Below, piece after piece: positions 13,027 to 22,610 of a stretch of DNA of 38,658 nt. The notes under the pieces are model-generated. The model had not been told where the DNA came from. It did not search any database and saw only the letters and a program-made list of their open reading frames with translations. This DNA is from an uncultured Oscillospiraceae bacterium (lineage in GTDB: Bacteria; Bacillota; Clostridia; Oscillospirales; Ruminococcaceae). The DNA lies in assembly GCA_910586535.1 (NCBI GenBank), contig CAJUHS010000021.1:1-38658 (forward strand). Direction: 5' to 3'. The first letter of the stretch is position 1, and the number at the start of each line of letters is the position of its first letter. The position numbers were made by a program, and so were the translations under genes.

Positions 13027-16025
13027 CCGAGACAACTGTTGTTACAACTCCTGCGGAAAGTACCGTCAGCTCTGCTGTATCGGAAACAGCAGTCAGTACA
13101 GCAGGAACGGGTATTACAACCTCCAACGCACAGGAAACCAATATTGACACGTCCGAAAATATTTCCGAAATCAATATCAATGAAGCACAGGAAACAAGTC
13201 TCACAGAATCATTACCAGTCGGAACAGACGTTGCCGATATTTCGGGAGAGAACGTTTCGGAAGAATCAGAAGTTCCCGTGTCGGAAATATCCGTGTCCGA
13301 ACCTATTACAATAACGACGGAAATTGCCGAAACCGTCACGGAAGTATCGGCAGAAATAGTTACACTGCCAAAAGAAACTATAGTGGCGGAAACAACTACC
13401 GTTACAGTTACGGAAGCCGCTGCACAGCCTTCCCCGTCATTTTCACTTGATAATCTTAACATTGACCCCAATGTTATTATAATTGCCGTAATAATTATCT
13501 TGGCATTTGCAGCAAGCTTTGTTATCAAGAAAATGAATCTTAATAAGGACTTGGGGGACAGAGAGCCAAGAAACGCCAAAGAACGCGACAAGGCACGTCT
13601 CGATGAACAGCGTGCTATTAAAAAAGCAAAAGAAAAAAGGGAAAAGGTTCAATCGGGCGGAAAAAAGAAAATCAAGATTTCGCGGACTGTTGCAGATACG
13701 CTGCCGTACAAGAAAATTCTTAATAAGGATATTTGGCTTATCGGTAATCAGACTTATTCAAAGGTCTATGTTGTGGACGATATTAACTATAATCTCGGCG
13801 ATGATGTTCAGCAGAATGAAATGCTTGAAAATTACTGTACGTTTCTGAACACTCTTGATGATACGGTAGATTGCCAAATATGCGTGAGAAACAGCGAAAT
13901 AAATATTAAGGATTTTGAAAATAAAATACTTGTTAAACCGTCCCGTGACGGCTATGACGATATACGAAACGAATATAACGACAAGGTTTTGCGCGAAAAT
14001 TTGTCAAAAGGGCAGAACGCTATACGAAAAAATATTTATATCACAATGACAATAAAGGCTCCCGATGAAGAAACAGCGCAGAGAAAATTTAACACTATCG
14101 ACCTTGAGATAAAGAACAGCTTTGACCGTATCGGAAATACGCAGCTCCGTCCTCTTTCCAATCAGGAACGGCTTGAAATGCTTAAGGATATTTTTATAGG
14201 TGTTGATACGCCAATTCCTGAACTTACAAAGGCGGATATCGAAAAGGGACTTGATAAGGTTTACTGCGCTCCCGATTATTTTGAATTCAAATCCGATTAT
14301 TTCCTTTTCGGCGAGTATTACGCAAAGTGTATTTTCATAAAGGAATACCCCTCATCGGCAGGAGATGATATTTTAAACGACCTTATGTCCTCAAATATAC
14401 AGCTTATTGTAACCACAAATGTATTTGCTTATGACACAGCTGCAGCGCGTAAGCTTGTGCAGCGGCAGATTACAGCGGTAGAGACAAATATGGCGCAGCG
14501 TGAGAGCAAGGCAGCAAAGGTGGGAAATTTTTCGTCCACAATGCCTGTAGCGGTTCGTAATCAGGTTGACAGTTATAAAATTTTATACGATATGATAACT
14601 ACCGAAGATCAGAAGCTGTATTCTGTCGCGACGATAATCATGATAACGGCAAAAAGCTTTGACGAACTGAAAACAAATACCGAAATCGTTGTAAACGCCT
14701 TGAAGCGTAACGGTTGTATGCATTCCGAAATGAAATGGCAGCAGGAGGACGGTATGTGCGATGTTTTGCCTGTTGGAACACAGCGTAAATTTGAATGGAA
14801 TCGTACCCTGCCTACCGAAAGTATTGGTATTTTCGTACCCTTTAACGTTAAGGAAGTTCAACAGTCGGGCGGTATTTACTATGGCTTGAATAAACTTTCC
14901 AACAACATAATTTCCTATCAGAGAATAAAATCCCTTATAAATCCCGCAGGATTTATTTTAGGTACTTCCGGTTCTGGAAAGTCCTTTGCTGCAAAGCGAG
15001 AAATGGTGTCGGTATTTCTTACAGATTCACGCGCGGATATTATTATTATCGATCCTGAAAGAGAGTACCCCGCTATTGTAAATATGTTCGGCGGCACTTC
15101 AATAAAAGTCAGCACTGGCTCAAAATATTATGTAAATCCGTTTGATTTTGATCTTGCACTGCTTGAAGATGAGGGCGTGGACGTAATTGCAGATAAGTGC
15201 CAGCTTATCGAATCATTTATCTCGGTAATGAATCCAAACAGACCGCTGACGCCACAGGAAGTGTCTTTTATCGACAGATGTGTAAATAAGACGTATCTTG
15301 AATCTCATTACCTTGAAACTTTTGACAAAAATGATATTCCCACTCTCGGCGATTTCTATAACATTATGGAAGCTGAAACAGAAAACGTTGACCCCAAAAT
15401 CAAACAGGATTTGCTTATAACTCTTGAAATGTACGTTAAGGGTTCTGCAAAATACTTTAACAATAAAACTAATGTTGAAGTAAATAACCGTCTTGTTTCT
15501 TATGATATTAAAGACCTTTCGGGCGTAATGAAAACACAAGCAATGCTGCTTGTTCTCGACAACGTCTGGAACAGGCTTTCCGCAAACCGCGAGAAAGGCG
15601 TACCCACTTGGATATATATTGACGAAATCCATGTGTTGTTCCGTGATCCGTATTGTCTGTCATTTATACGCGATCTCTATAAAAGAGCAAGAAAATACGG
15701 CGGCATACTTACGGGCATTACGCAGAATGTTGAGGATTTGCTCCGTGACGATGATTGTCGATCAATGCTTTCAAATTCTGAATTTCTTATGCTTTTAAAG
15801 CAGTCTCCTCCTGACAGTATAAAATTGCAGGAAACATTGCATTTTACTGATTCCGAGCTTATTTATGTAAATAATATCGGCGCAGGCGAGGGTCTTATGG
15901 TTTTAGGCGGCAAAGACAAGATACCGTTCTATGACCGTTTCCCGAAGGATACGGGCTTGTACAAGGCAATGTCTACATCATTCTCGGAAACGCAGGCAAT
16001 TATGGAAAACAAAAAAACCTCATAA
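13023..16025 (+). CDS. virB4: VirB4-type conjugation ATPase with a Ser/Thr-rich, membrane-anchored N-terminal extension
   Basis: The main ATPase of the secretion channel. Residues about 215-1000 are a standard VirB4: KISRTVADTLPY near 217, Walker A GTSGSGKS at 647-654, the IIIDPEREYP motif near 678, and Walker B IYIDEIH at about 864-870. Typical Firmicute homologues begin close to the ISRTVxDTLPY motif. Here about 215 residues precede it: a 145-residue stretch very rich in Thr, Ser, Val and Glu with no Cys, a hydrophobic segment at about 149-168 (VIIIAVIIILAFAASFVI), and a basic linker. The natural reading is an extracytoplasmic N-terminus anchored by one membrane span. The start at 13023 overlaps the prgI stop and no better start is visible downstream. 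Signal peptide is absent. Confidence 0.93.
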   Translation: MTETTVVTTPAESTVSSAVSETAVSTAGTGITTSNAQETNIDTSENISEININEAQETSLTESLPVGTDVADISGENVSEESEVPVSEISVSEPITITTEIAETVTEVSAEIVTLPKETIVAETTTVTVTEAAAQPSPSFSLDNLNIDPNVIIIAVIIILAFAASFVIKKMNLNKDLGDREPRNAKERDKARLDEQRAIKKAKEKREKVQSGGKKKIKISRTVADTLPYKKILNKDIWLIGNQTYSKVYVVDDINYNLGDDVQQNEMLENYCTFLNTLDDTVDCQICVRNSEINIKDFENKILVKPSRDGYDDIRNEYNDKVLRENLSKGQNAIRKNIYITMTIKAPDEETAQRKFNTIDLEIKNSFDRIGNTQLRPLSNQERLEMLKDIFIGVDTPIPELTKADIEKGLDKVYCAPDYFEFKSDYFLFGEYYAKCIFIKEYPSSAGDDILNDLMSSNIQLIVTTNVFAYDTAAARKLVQRQITAVETNMAQRESKAAKVGNFSSTMPVAVRNQVDSYKILYDMITTEDQKLYSVATIIMITAKSFDELKTNTEIVVNALKRNGCMHSEMKWQQEDGMCDVLPVGTQRKFEWNRTLPTESIGIFVPFNVKEVQQSGGIYYGLNKLSNNIISYQRIKSLINPAGFILGTSGSGKSFAAKREMVSVFLTDSRADIIIIDPEREYPAIVNMFGGTSIKVSTGSKYYVNPFDFDLALLEDEGVDVIADKCQLIESFISVMNPNRPLTPQEVSFIDRCVNKTYLESHYLETFDKNDIPTLGDFYNIMEAETENVDPKIKQDLLITLEMYVKGSAKYFNNKTNVEVNNRLVSYDIKDLSGVMKTQAMLLVLDNVWNRLSANREKGVPTWIYIDEIHVLFRDPYCLSFIRDLYKRARKYGGILTGITQNVEDLLRDDDCRSMLSNSEFLMLLKQSPPDSIKLQETLHFTDSELIYVNNIGAGEGLMVLGGKDKIPFYDRFPKDTGLYKAMSTSFSETQAIMENKKTS

Positions 16026-16043
16026 TGAAAGGATTTTGTTTGT

Positions 16044-18473
16044 ATGCGTGATAACAAAGCTAACAGAAATAAATCCCTAAATACATCGGCTCACACTCCT
16101 GCTGCAAGACATACTTCTGCCTTGCGGCAGGGTGCGGCAAAGCAGACGTCGCTTGTGGAACGCAGGGAAAAAGCCGTAATACGTCTTCCAGAGGAGCGGC
16201 GCAGGGGTACAAAGTATCAGGTTATACGGGGACAGTATCTTAGGCAAGCCAATAAAAAAGAAAATCTTGATAACTCAGAGGCTGAAGCAATAAAAAAGGC
16301 TGCCGCAAAGCAGGAAGAAAAGCAGGCAAAAGCAAAACATCAGACCGCAGCAGCGACAACGGTAAAAACTGAAAAAGAAAAAAGCCAAACGTCCTCTGCG
16401 CAAATTGATTCACATAATTACAATGACAAAAGCGCAGCCAATGAAACAAGTGCAGCAAGTGATGTAAAAGAAAATTATTCAAAATCTGAGAAAGCGGCGG
16501 CGTTTACCGAGAGGCTGCAAGCTAATATTGAATTAAGCAAAGCCGCCTATACACCGACTAACGATACTTTGGGTTCGACGCATGAGGATTCCTTTTATTT
16601 GCAAAACGGAACAACAAGTCATAAAGAAAAAGCAGGTCTAAGCGAAGCTGGTTATATTCCTCCTAATGTTACTTGCGATCAGGCGCTTGACCACTCTGTA
16701 AAAAAGGGTTCTGTTTATGCTCAAGGCGGCACAGCAAGCGAACGAGCGGCAAGCTATAAAGAAAAAGCGAATTTTTATCTTAGTAAGATGAAAAAAAGCA
16801 CTGAAACGGGACAAAAAGTGGTAAATGCCGATTGTAATAAAAATATTGGAACGCTTTACAAAGAAGCGTATGGTGCCGCACATAAGGAAGAATTACTTGA
16901 AAAGAATAACAATACATTATTTGACAAAGCACAATCGGCGGTTCAGTTAAAATCGGAAGTCGATAATGCTTTAAATAAGGACAGCACAGGTGAAGCCGTT
17001 GTTGCAGCCGCCGCTATCCCAATTACACACGCGGCAACAAAAGCGGTTCGCAAATTAGCTGATAAAAACCACACTGTAAATGTAGGCAAAACAGGTTTTG
17101 AACTTGCGGCTAAGGTTACGGCAGAGGTATCTTCTGCTGACAGTGTTGGAGAAGCAACAGTAAACGCGGCAGCTGCCATACCAAAATATATTATTGAAAA
17201 AGAAGCGGAGAAAACTGTCCGGCAAGTAATTCAGGCACAGCATGACAGAAAAATAGAAGCGCAAAAGGAAAGACTCAGAGAGCAGCAGGAAAAAGCCGAA
17301 AAGCGTGCACAGCAGATGAAAAAAGAAAATATGCAGCGCAAGATGAAAGCTGATTTATATAAATCGGAGCATGGAATGGGATCAAAAGGGAATGTCCTGC
17401 AGCGAATGAAATCGGCAGTTAAAGCTGCAATAGATGATACGAAAAAAGCTATAAAATCTGCAAAATCTTTAAAAATATTACTTTTTGCAGGAGGCAGTAT
17501 ACTCCCAATCATTTTCATTGTTATAATTGTAGTTATTTTGGTTATGCTTGTTCTTTTCCCTTTTTTCTATACATCAAAGGACGGAAAAGAGGAAGAAATA
17601 GAAGACAGTACATTTGATGAAACCGTTTTACATTACTATGACGTAATGGACGGTGTTGTTGACGATTTTAATGCAGAAATTGATGAATTTCTTAATTCGA
17701 GCAGCGACTATGATAATACAGGTGTAGAAAATCCCGAAAAGAAAGCCCAATATGATTCAGACTATACAGAATATCAGACACAGTATGATTCATATATGGC
17801 AGACTATGATAACTATTGTGCGACATATCCAGATAATTTTGGTGCAGCTCCCGAAGCTCCCGAACAGAATTATTGGTATTCGTTTGATGAGTTGGGCAGT
17901 ATGGGTATGGAGCGAGGTCCTATATTTGAGGGCTTTGTAATGAGTGATGAATCCGACGCAGCAAGAGTACCTAAAGGTGAACTTTACGATGAAATGCTTT
18001 GTACAATTGCTACATATAACGCTAAGCTGATGACACGTACCGAAGCGGCAGACAGTTCGGGTGACGAGAACGAAGAAAATAGCGAAAGCGGAGGAAGCAG
18101 CGAGATAATTTTCATGAATGACGAAAATGTTGCAGGAGTATACGGCGGTTCGGATTTTTGGGAATTCAATCATTGGGAGGAAGGCGTGGACTGTCCAAGC
18201 GGTGGCAATTGCTGTTCCAAAACAGTTACTGTTGCCCACTATGACGAGGATGGAAATATCACAAGTGTGACAACGGAGAACGAGGATTATTGTCCCACAC
18301 ATTATATAATAAAGTGGGAAGTAAAGCTTGATTTTGACCTTGACAAAGTATGGGAATCATACCAATTTGACGATGAAGACGAGAATAATTATAACGAGAC
18401 AAAAAAGAATTTCGATGATGAAAAGGAAAAAGCGGAAGAATTGGGAATATCATTTAACCGCTCGGAGAATTGA
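16044..18473 (+). CDS. Large single-pass conjugation protein
   Basis: ATG 16044 with AAAGGA upstream. The 809 residues fall into three parts. The N-terminal 470 are a hydrophilic, Ala/Lys/Glu-rich cytoplasmic region with long coiled coil at about 390-460. A strong hydrophobic span lies at about 476-509 (ILPIIFIVIIVVILVMLVLF). The C-terminal 300 residues are very acidic and should be outside the cell; they include a Tyr/Asp-rich helix-like repeat (YDSDYTEYQTQYDSYMADYD) and a CPSGGNCC cluster. In related operons this place, after virB4, holds a single-pass protein with a CHAP or NlpC/P60 peptidoglycan hydrolase domain (VirB1 role). I see no Cys-His-containing hydrolase motif here, so the hydrolase domain is missing or replaced. 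Confidence 0.75.
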   Translation: MRDNKANRNKSLNTSAHTPAARHTSALRQGAAKQTSLVERREKAVIRLPEERRRGTKYQVIRGQYLRQANKKENLDNSEAEAIKKAAAKQEEKQAKAKHQTAAATTVKTEKEKSQTSSAQIDSHNYNDKSAANETSAASDVKENYSKSEKAAAFTERLQANIELSKAAYTPTNDTLGSTHEDSFYLQNGTTSHKEKAGLSEAGYIPPNVTCDQALDHSVKKGSVYAQGGTASERAASYKEKANFYLSKMKKSTETGQKVVNADCNKNIGTLYKEAYGAAHKEELLEKNNNTLFDKAQSAVQLKSEVDNALNKDSTGEAVVAAAAIPITHAATKAVRKLADKNHTVNVGKTGFELAAKVTAEVSSADSVGEATVNAAAAIPKYIIEKEAEKTVRQVIQAQHDRKIEAQKERLREQQEKAEKRAQQMKKENMQRKMKADLYKSEHGMGSKGNVLQRMKSAVKAAIDDTKKAIKSAKSLKILLFAGGSILPIIFIVIIVVILVMLVLFPFFYTSKDGKEEEIEDSTFDETVLHYYDVMDGVVDDFNAEIDEFLNSSSDYDNTGVENPEKKAQYDSDYTEYQTQYDSYMADYDNYCATYPDNFGAAPEAPEQNYWYSFDELGSMGMERGPIFEGFVMSDESDAARVPKGELYDEMLCTIATYNAKLMTRTEAADSSGDENEENSESGGSSEIIFMNDENVAGVYGGSDFWEFNHWEEGVDCPSGGNCCSKTVTVAHYDEDGNITSVTTENEDYCPTHYIIKWEVKLDFDLDKVWESYQFDDEDENNYNETKKNFDDEKEKAEELGISFNRSEN

Positions 18474-18475
18474 AA

Positions 18476-18808
18476 ATGAAACTATTTAAAAAAGTGTCCG
18501 ATTATTGGGACAGCCATAAAAACATACCTCTTTTCAAAGGAAAAGCTTTAGCTGTCATTGTACTTATAGCTGCAATAATTATAAATTTTGCAATCGGTAC
18601 AGACGATACGGCTGACAAGAATACTTCAAAAAGTGATACAAGCGTATCGGAAGAAGAAAAAGCTCCGAAACGCGAACTGCACATAGGAACTTCAAATGTT
18701 ATCGCATTGGGAATCTGTATCGCCGCTCTTGGCGCAGTAAAAATAAAACGTGAAAAAGACCTTAACGGCAGGCACGATAAGGTTGAAAAAAATCACAGGG
18801 AGGAATAA
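18476..18808 (+). CDS. Small two-span membrane protein
   Basis: ATG 18476 is preferred over the TTG at 18470 because GGAG at about 18463-18466 fits it. The 110-residue product has hydrophobic segments at about 25-43 (LAVIVLIAAIIINFAIG) and 77-91 (VIALGICIAALGAVKI), joined by a polar, Ser/Thr/Asp-rich loop. Both ends are basic, so both termini should be cytoplasmic and the loop outside. No family is recognised. It directly follows the large single-pass protein and precedes topB by 3 bases, closing the secretion block. It might be a minor component of the channel. Confidence 0.6.
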   Translation: MKLFKKVSDYWDSHKNIPLFKGKALAVIVLIAAIIINFAIGTDDTADKNTSKSDTSVSEEEKAPKRELHIGTSNVIALGICIAALGAVKIKREKDLNGRHDKVEKNHREE

Positions 18809-18811
18809 AAA

Positions 18812-21163
18812 ATGTCTCGGAAATTGATACTTGCAGAAAAGCCCAGCGTTGCCGAAAACATAGCTCACAGTTTGGGAGCGAGGGAGAAAATTTACGGCAG
18901 CGAAGGAAAAAACTATTGCTATGCAAATGACGAATACTATGTTGTGAACGCAGTGGGACACCTTTATGGAGTTGGTATGCCTGCGGATTACGGATTTAAG
19001 GAATGGAAGCTTGACACCTTGCCTATTTTTCCCGACTTCAAGATTTGTCCCACAGACCCGTCAAAGGACGGCGTTCGCAATCTTATTTCGGAGCTTATGA
19101 ACAATCACGACGTTTCGGAGATAATATGCGCTACTGACGCGGGGCGCGAGGGAGAGCTTATTTTCCGCCACATCTACAATGCAAATAACTGTACAAAGCC
19201 TGTTAAGCGGTTATGGATAAACAGTGTTACGGACGAGGCTATCCGGGAGGGCATGAAAAACTTGAAGCCTATGTCGGACTATGACAATATGTACGCCGCA
19301 GCCTTTACCCGTGAAAAGCTTGACTGGATAATCGGTATGAACTTGTCACGTCTTTACGGTATAAAGGACGAATATCCCCATAAGATCGGACGTGTAAAAA
19401 CTCCGCTTTTAAGTATTATCGCAGACCGCGACAAGGAAATAGAGAATTTTGTTTCTCAGACCTCGTACAAGCTTGTGCTTGGCAACGGCGCGGAAAGTAC
19501 GGAGGATTTCCCCAGTGGGGACGCGGCTGAAGAAAAAAAGTCCCAAAGCGTTGGAAAGCTTGTAAATGTGACCGCTGCCGAAAAGGTTGAAAAATCCGAA
19601 AACCGTCCTCTTTTGTACAGTTTGACAAGTCTGCAAATGGACGCTAACGATTTGTACGGTTTTACCGCTGACGAAACGCTTTCTATGGCGCAAAGCCTTT
19701 ACGAAAAAAAGCTTCTTACATACCCCCGTACCGACAGCGAATATATCTCTGAGGACATGAAGCCGCTTATCGAAGGTATTGTGAAAATGCTTTCCGAATC
19801 CCCGGTGGGGAATGGGGAACGCGCGAAAAATCTTTTAAATCAAGGGTTAAACCTTGATAAGCGCGTAGTTGACAACGGCAAAATTGACGATCACCACGCA
19901 ATTATTATTACAAACCAATCTCTCGGCAGTATTTCTGTTTCGGAGAACGAAGTAAAGCTCTATAATTTGGTTTTAAACCGCCTGCTTATGGCTCTTGACA
20001 AGCCGCACGTTTATATGCAGTACAATTATGAATTTTGGTGCGAGGATATTACATACACGCTTTCCTGCAAAAAGACCGTTCAAGAGGGTTGGAAAGCGTA
20101 CCGCCCCAAATATGAGGGTGAAACGGAAGAAAAAAGCGATATTCCCGAATACAGCGAGGGCGGCAGCTTTACATCGGAAATTATTACCGTTAAGGAAGTA
20201 AAAACGCAGCCTAAAAAGCATTTTACCGACAAGTCTCTGCTTTCCGTTATGAAAAATATTGATAACAGAATTGAGGACAAGTCATTGAAGTCTGCCGTAA
20301 GCGAACGTGGTATCGGAACGTCTGCGACAAGGGCAGAAATAATTAAACAGCTTATCGAGGCTGAATATGTGGAGCGTAAGGGCAAGCAGCTCATTGCAAC
20401 GGAATTTGGGCGCGCATTCATTGATTCCTTACCCGACAATGTTAAATCCGTTGAACGTACAGCGGAATGGGAACAGTATTTTGACAATATTCAGAAAAAG
20501 GGCATTTCTCCTGATGAACTGACAAATGATGTGAAAACCTTTATCCGTACCACTATTTCTTATGAAAACAGCAGAGAGCGAACTCCCGTACATCACGAAA
20601 ATAAGAATGCTCCGAAGCGTGAAGCAGTCGGAATTTGTCCTCGCTGCGGCAAGCAGATTTTTGAGGGCAAGAGCAATTTTTACTGCGAGAGCGGCAAGGG
20701 CGGCTGCGGTTTTGCGATATGGAAAGAAAACAAATTCTATCTCACAAAAATTACTGCCGAAATGGCTAAAAAGCTGCTTGACGGTAAGACTGTCTCCCTT
20801 AAAGCAAAAAGTAAGGATGATGAAGTTTACACGGCGGACTATCAGCTCGACGATACGAGGGAGCATGTAAATTTCAAGCGCGTCAAGGCTGAGAAAACGC
20901 CCATTGGGAAATGTCCGCGCTGCGGCAAACATATTTTTGAAGGAAAGAGTAATTTTTACTGTGAGAGCGGCAAGGACGGCTGCGGTTTTGCTTTATGGAA
21001 AGAGGATAAGTACAACGGCGTGACTGTTACCGCCAAGAACGCGGCGGAACTGCTTTCCAAAGGCAAGGCAACCATATCGAAAAAGACCTTGAACGGTACG
21101 GAAAATGCCGTTTACAATCTTGTCGATACAGGCAAGTATATTAACCTGAAAAAGGAGGAGTAA
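18812..21163 (+). CDS. topB: DNA topoisomerase III
   Basis: ATG 18812 with GGGAGGAAT upstream. The 783-residue type IA topoisomerase starts with a TOPRIM domain (LILAEKPSVAENIA, then DAGREGEL near 110-117) and has catalytic Tyr304 in LLTYPRTDSEYIS. It relaxes and decatenates DNA by single-strand passage; such enzymes are common on conjugative elements. Two near-identical zinc ribbons follow, starting at about residues 608 and 700 (CPRCGK..EGKSNFYCESGK), in a 92-residue repeat. Two dispersed palindromes are read in frame: FPSGD at about 233-237 and SPVGN at about 329-333, both in loops of the core. A decayed copy may lie between the zinc ribbons. Neighbours suggest a DNA-processing operon. Confidence 0.95.
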   Translation: MSRKLILAEKPSVAENIAHSLGAREKIYGSEGKNYCYANDEYYVVNAVGHLYGVGMPADYGFKEWKLDTLPIFPDFKICPTDPSKDGVRNLISELMNNHDVSEIICATDAGREGELIFRHIYNANNCTKPVKRLWINSVTDEAIREGMKNLKPMSDYDNMYAAAFTREKLDWIIGMNLSRLYGIKDEYPHKIGRVKTPLLSIIADRDKEIENFVSQTSYKLVLGNGAESTEDFPSGDAAEEKKSQSVGKLVNVTAAEKVEKSENRPLLYSLTSLQMDANDLYGFTADETLSMAQSLYEKKLLTYPRTDSEYISEDMKPLIEGIVKMLSESPVGNGERAKNLLNQGLNLDKRVVDNGKIDDHHAIIITNQSLGSISVSENEVKLYNLVLNRLLMALDKPHVYMQYNYEFWCEDITYTLSCKKTVQEGWKAYRPKYEGETEEKSDIPEYSEGGSFTSEIITVKEVKTQPKKHFTDKSLLSVMKNIDNRIEDKSLKSAVSERGIGTSATRAEIIKQLIEAEYVERKGKQLIATEFGRAFIDSLPDNVKSVERTAEWEQYFDNIQKKGISPDELTNDVKTFIRTTISYENSRERTPVHHENKNAPKREAVGICPRCGKQIFEGKSNFYCESGKGGCGFAIWKENKFYLTKITAEMAKKLLDGKTVSLKAKSKDDEVYTADYQLDDTREHVNFKRVKAEKTPIGKCPRCGKHIFEGKSNFYCESGKDGCGFALWKEDKYNGVTVTAKNAAELLSKGKATISKKTLNGTENAVYNLVDTGKYINLKKEE
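19508..19522. repeat. Dispersed palindrome, copy 7 (in frame in topB)
   Basis: TTCCCCAGTGGGGAC, read as FPSGD in a hydrophilic loop of TopB. Confidence 0.95.
19798..19812. repeat. Dispersed palindrome variant, copy 8 (in frame in topB)
   Basis: ATCCCCGGTGGGGAA, read as SPVGN. The centre is GGT rather than ANT, so the two arms remain matched for 5 bp. Confidence 0.8.
20636..21120 (+). repeat. Tandem 276-bp repeat encoding two TopB zinc ribbons
   Basis: TGTCCNCGCTGCGGCAA begins at 20636 and again at 20912, a period of 276 bases (92 codons). The zinc ribbon parts are closely similar at nucleotide level; the parts between are less so. Confidence 0.75.
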
Positions 21164-21166
21164 TTT

Positions 21167-22609
21167 ATGGGCGCATACCGTGATTACATATCAGAGGACG
21201 CAGATATGCAGACCATGTTATTCCGCTACTCCATAATGGTGGACGTGTTCAACGCACGTCTGCCGCAGGAGCTTGTATGTAAAAACAAGCTTGATGACGA
21301 GCTGAAAAAGAAAATACTTCGCAAGCCTTATACAGAACAGATTGACCGCCTTATATTCCTTTACGGAGTTGGAGTTTTAAATACGGAAGCTCTTAAAAGC
21401 CTTGTACTGCACAACGATTCCGATTTTATTTCCGATGTTCTTGCGTTTGAAAATGAAGTCAGAAAAAACGAGGGGGCTGACAAAGCCGACATTTTGTCCT
21501 ATGAGCAGCTTCAAAAGATTATCCTGTTATGCGCCAATTCCAAAAAGTATGATGATTTAACGGCAGTAAGCTTTGATACGGCTCTTGATTTGGTATCGTC
21601 AAGCCATATTTTCCTTACTGAAAACGGCTTTATACGGTGCGACAGCGAATTGACGGGATTCCTTAACGATATAGGAGAAGCGTTCGGGTTTTATGACGAG
21701 GACGGTGATTCAATTCACATTGAAGAACCACAGTATATTTCCGCAGCAGTCGTAAGTGAATATGATATTAAATCAGAACAAGCTCCCATTGCAGTAAACT
21801 GTCAGCATTTAAGCTGTTTTTTAAAGGTTTACGACAAGCTGTACGGCAAGGATTTTATAATATATGCCGCCGAAAACGGACTTCCCTTTGACGAAAATTA
21901 TGGGGGCGAATACGAAAAATATATAAGCAGCGTAAAGCTTTGTTTTGACTTTAAAGCTTATCCAAGAAAGCGTGAGATTTGCGGAAATAAGGTCAATTAT
22001 TATGATTATGCCGTAAACAACATTGAGGAAAACAAACTGGTAAGCTCCGAGCTTAACGCCGCGGATGATTATACCGTTTCAATACGTCTTGATGTGGGCG
22101 AGCCTTTACAGGACAGCGAGCTGACCGAAAAGGCTTTGCGTAAATACCGCAGCTCACGTCAGCTTATTGAGGATATGGTTATAGAGGTTACTCACGGAGG
22201 GAAAACGGATATTTACATATACAGAAATGGAGATATTTCTCCAGTTGACACAGCGGAATTCCGCAGACAGCTTTTTGATTTCAATAAAATATGGAGCATT
22301 ATTCAGATGTGTTCGCGGGAAAAGAAAATCAGGCGCAGCGGCGATGTAATTACTTTGCCGCAGGAATTTATTGAGGAAATTGCTCCCGACCAGCGCGAAT
22401 ACGCCAATAATATGGTCAAGGAGCAGTATATGCTGCTTATGAAAAAAAGACAGGATAATAAGCATTTGCAGACACTTAACGATATTCGTGCGGCGGCAAG
22501 CGCGAATATGAAAAAAATTGCCGAGGAGAAAGCTGAAAAAGCAGCGGAAAAGGCGGCAAGGAAACACGGATTTACCCGAACAAATAATAATGATAACGGA
22601 GGAAATTGA
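21167..22609 (+). CDS. Hypothetical protein with basic coiled-coil C-terminus
   Basis: ATG 21167 with AAGGAGGAG upstream, 3 bases after topB. The 480-residue product is soluble, acidic in the first 330 residues and mixed-charge later. No membrane segment, nucleotide-binding loop or Cys cluster is seen. The last 50 residues are a Lys/Ala/Glu helix (KIAEEKAEKAAEKAARKHGF) that has some resemblance to the tails shared by the three proteins at 23012-27569, but it lacks their Glu-Trp core. I do not recognise the family. Its position between topB and the GGDEF gene suggests a role in DNA processing or transfer. Confidence 0.65.
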   Translation: MGAYRDYISEDADMQTMLFRYSIMVDVFNARLPQELVCKNKLDDELKKKILRKPYTEQIDRLIFLYGVGVLNTEALKSLVLHNDSDFISDVLAFENEVRKNEGADKADILSYEQLQKIILLCANSKKYDDLTAVSFDTALDLVSSSHIFLTENGFIRCDSELTGFLNDIGEAFGFYDEDGDSIHIEEPQYISAAVVSEYDIKSEQAPIAVNCQHLSCFLKVYDKLYGKDFIIYAAENGLPFDENYGGEYEKYISSVKLCFDFKAYPRKREICGNKVNYYDYAVNNIEENKLVSSELNAADDYTVSIRLDVGEPLQDSELTEKALRKYRSSRQLIEDMVIEVTHGGKTDIYIYRNGDISPVDTAEFRRQLFDFNKIWSIIQMCSREKKIRRSGDVITLPQEFIEEIAPDQREYANNMVKEQYMLLMKKRQDNKHLQTLNDIRAAASANMKKIAEEKAEKAAEKAARKHGFTRTNNNDNGGN

Positions 22610-22610
22610 T

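Noticed and set aside
13208..13224. TTACCAGTCGGAACA in the VirB4 N-terminus as a copy
   Set aside because: Both arms are degraded and the surrounding low-complexity coding sequence makes chance likely.
20896..20910. AACGCCCATTGGGAA between the TopB zinc ribbons as a decayed copy
   Set aside because: The inner CCCATTGGG matches and the reading TPIGK fits the pattern, but the arms are short. It may be a relic, and is left uncounted.
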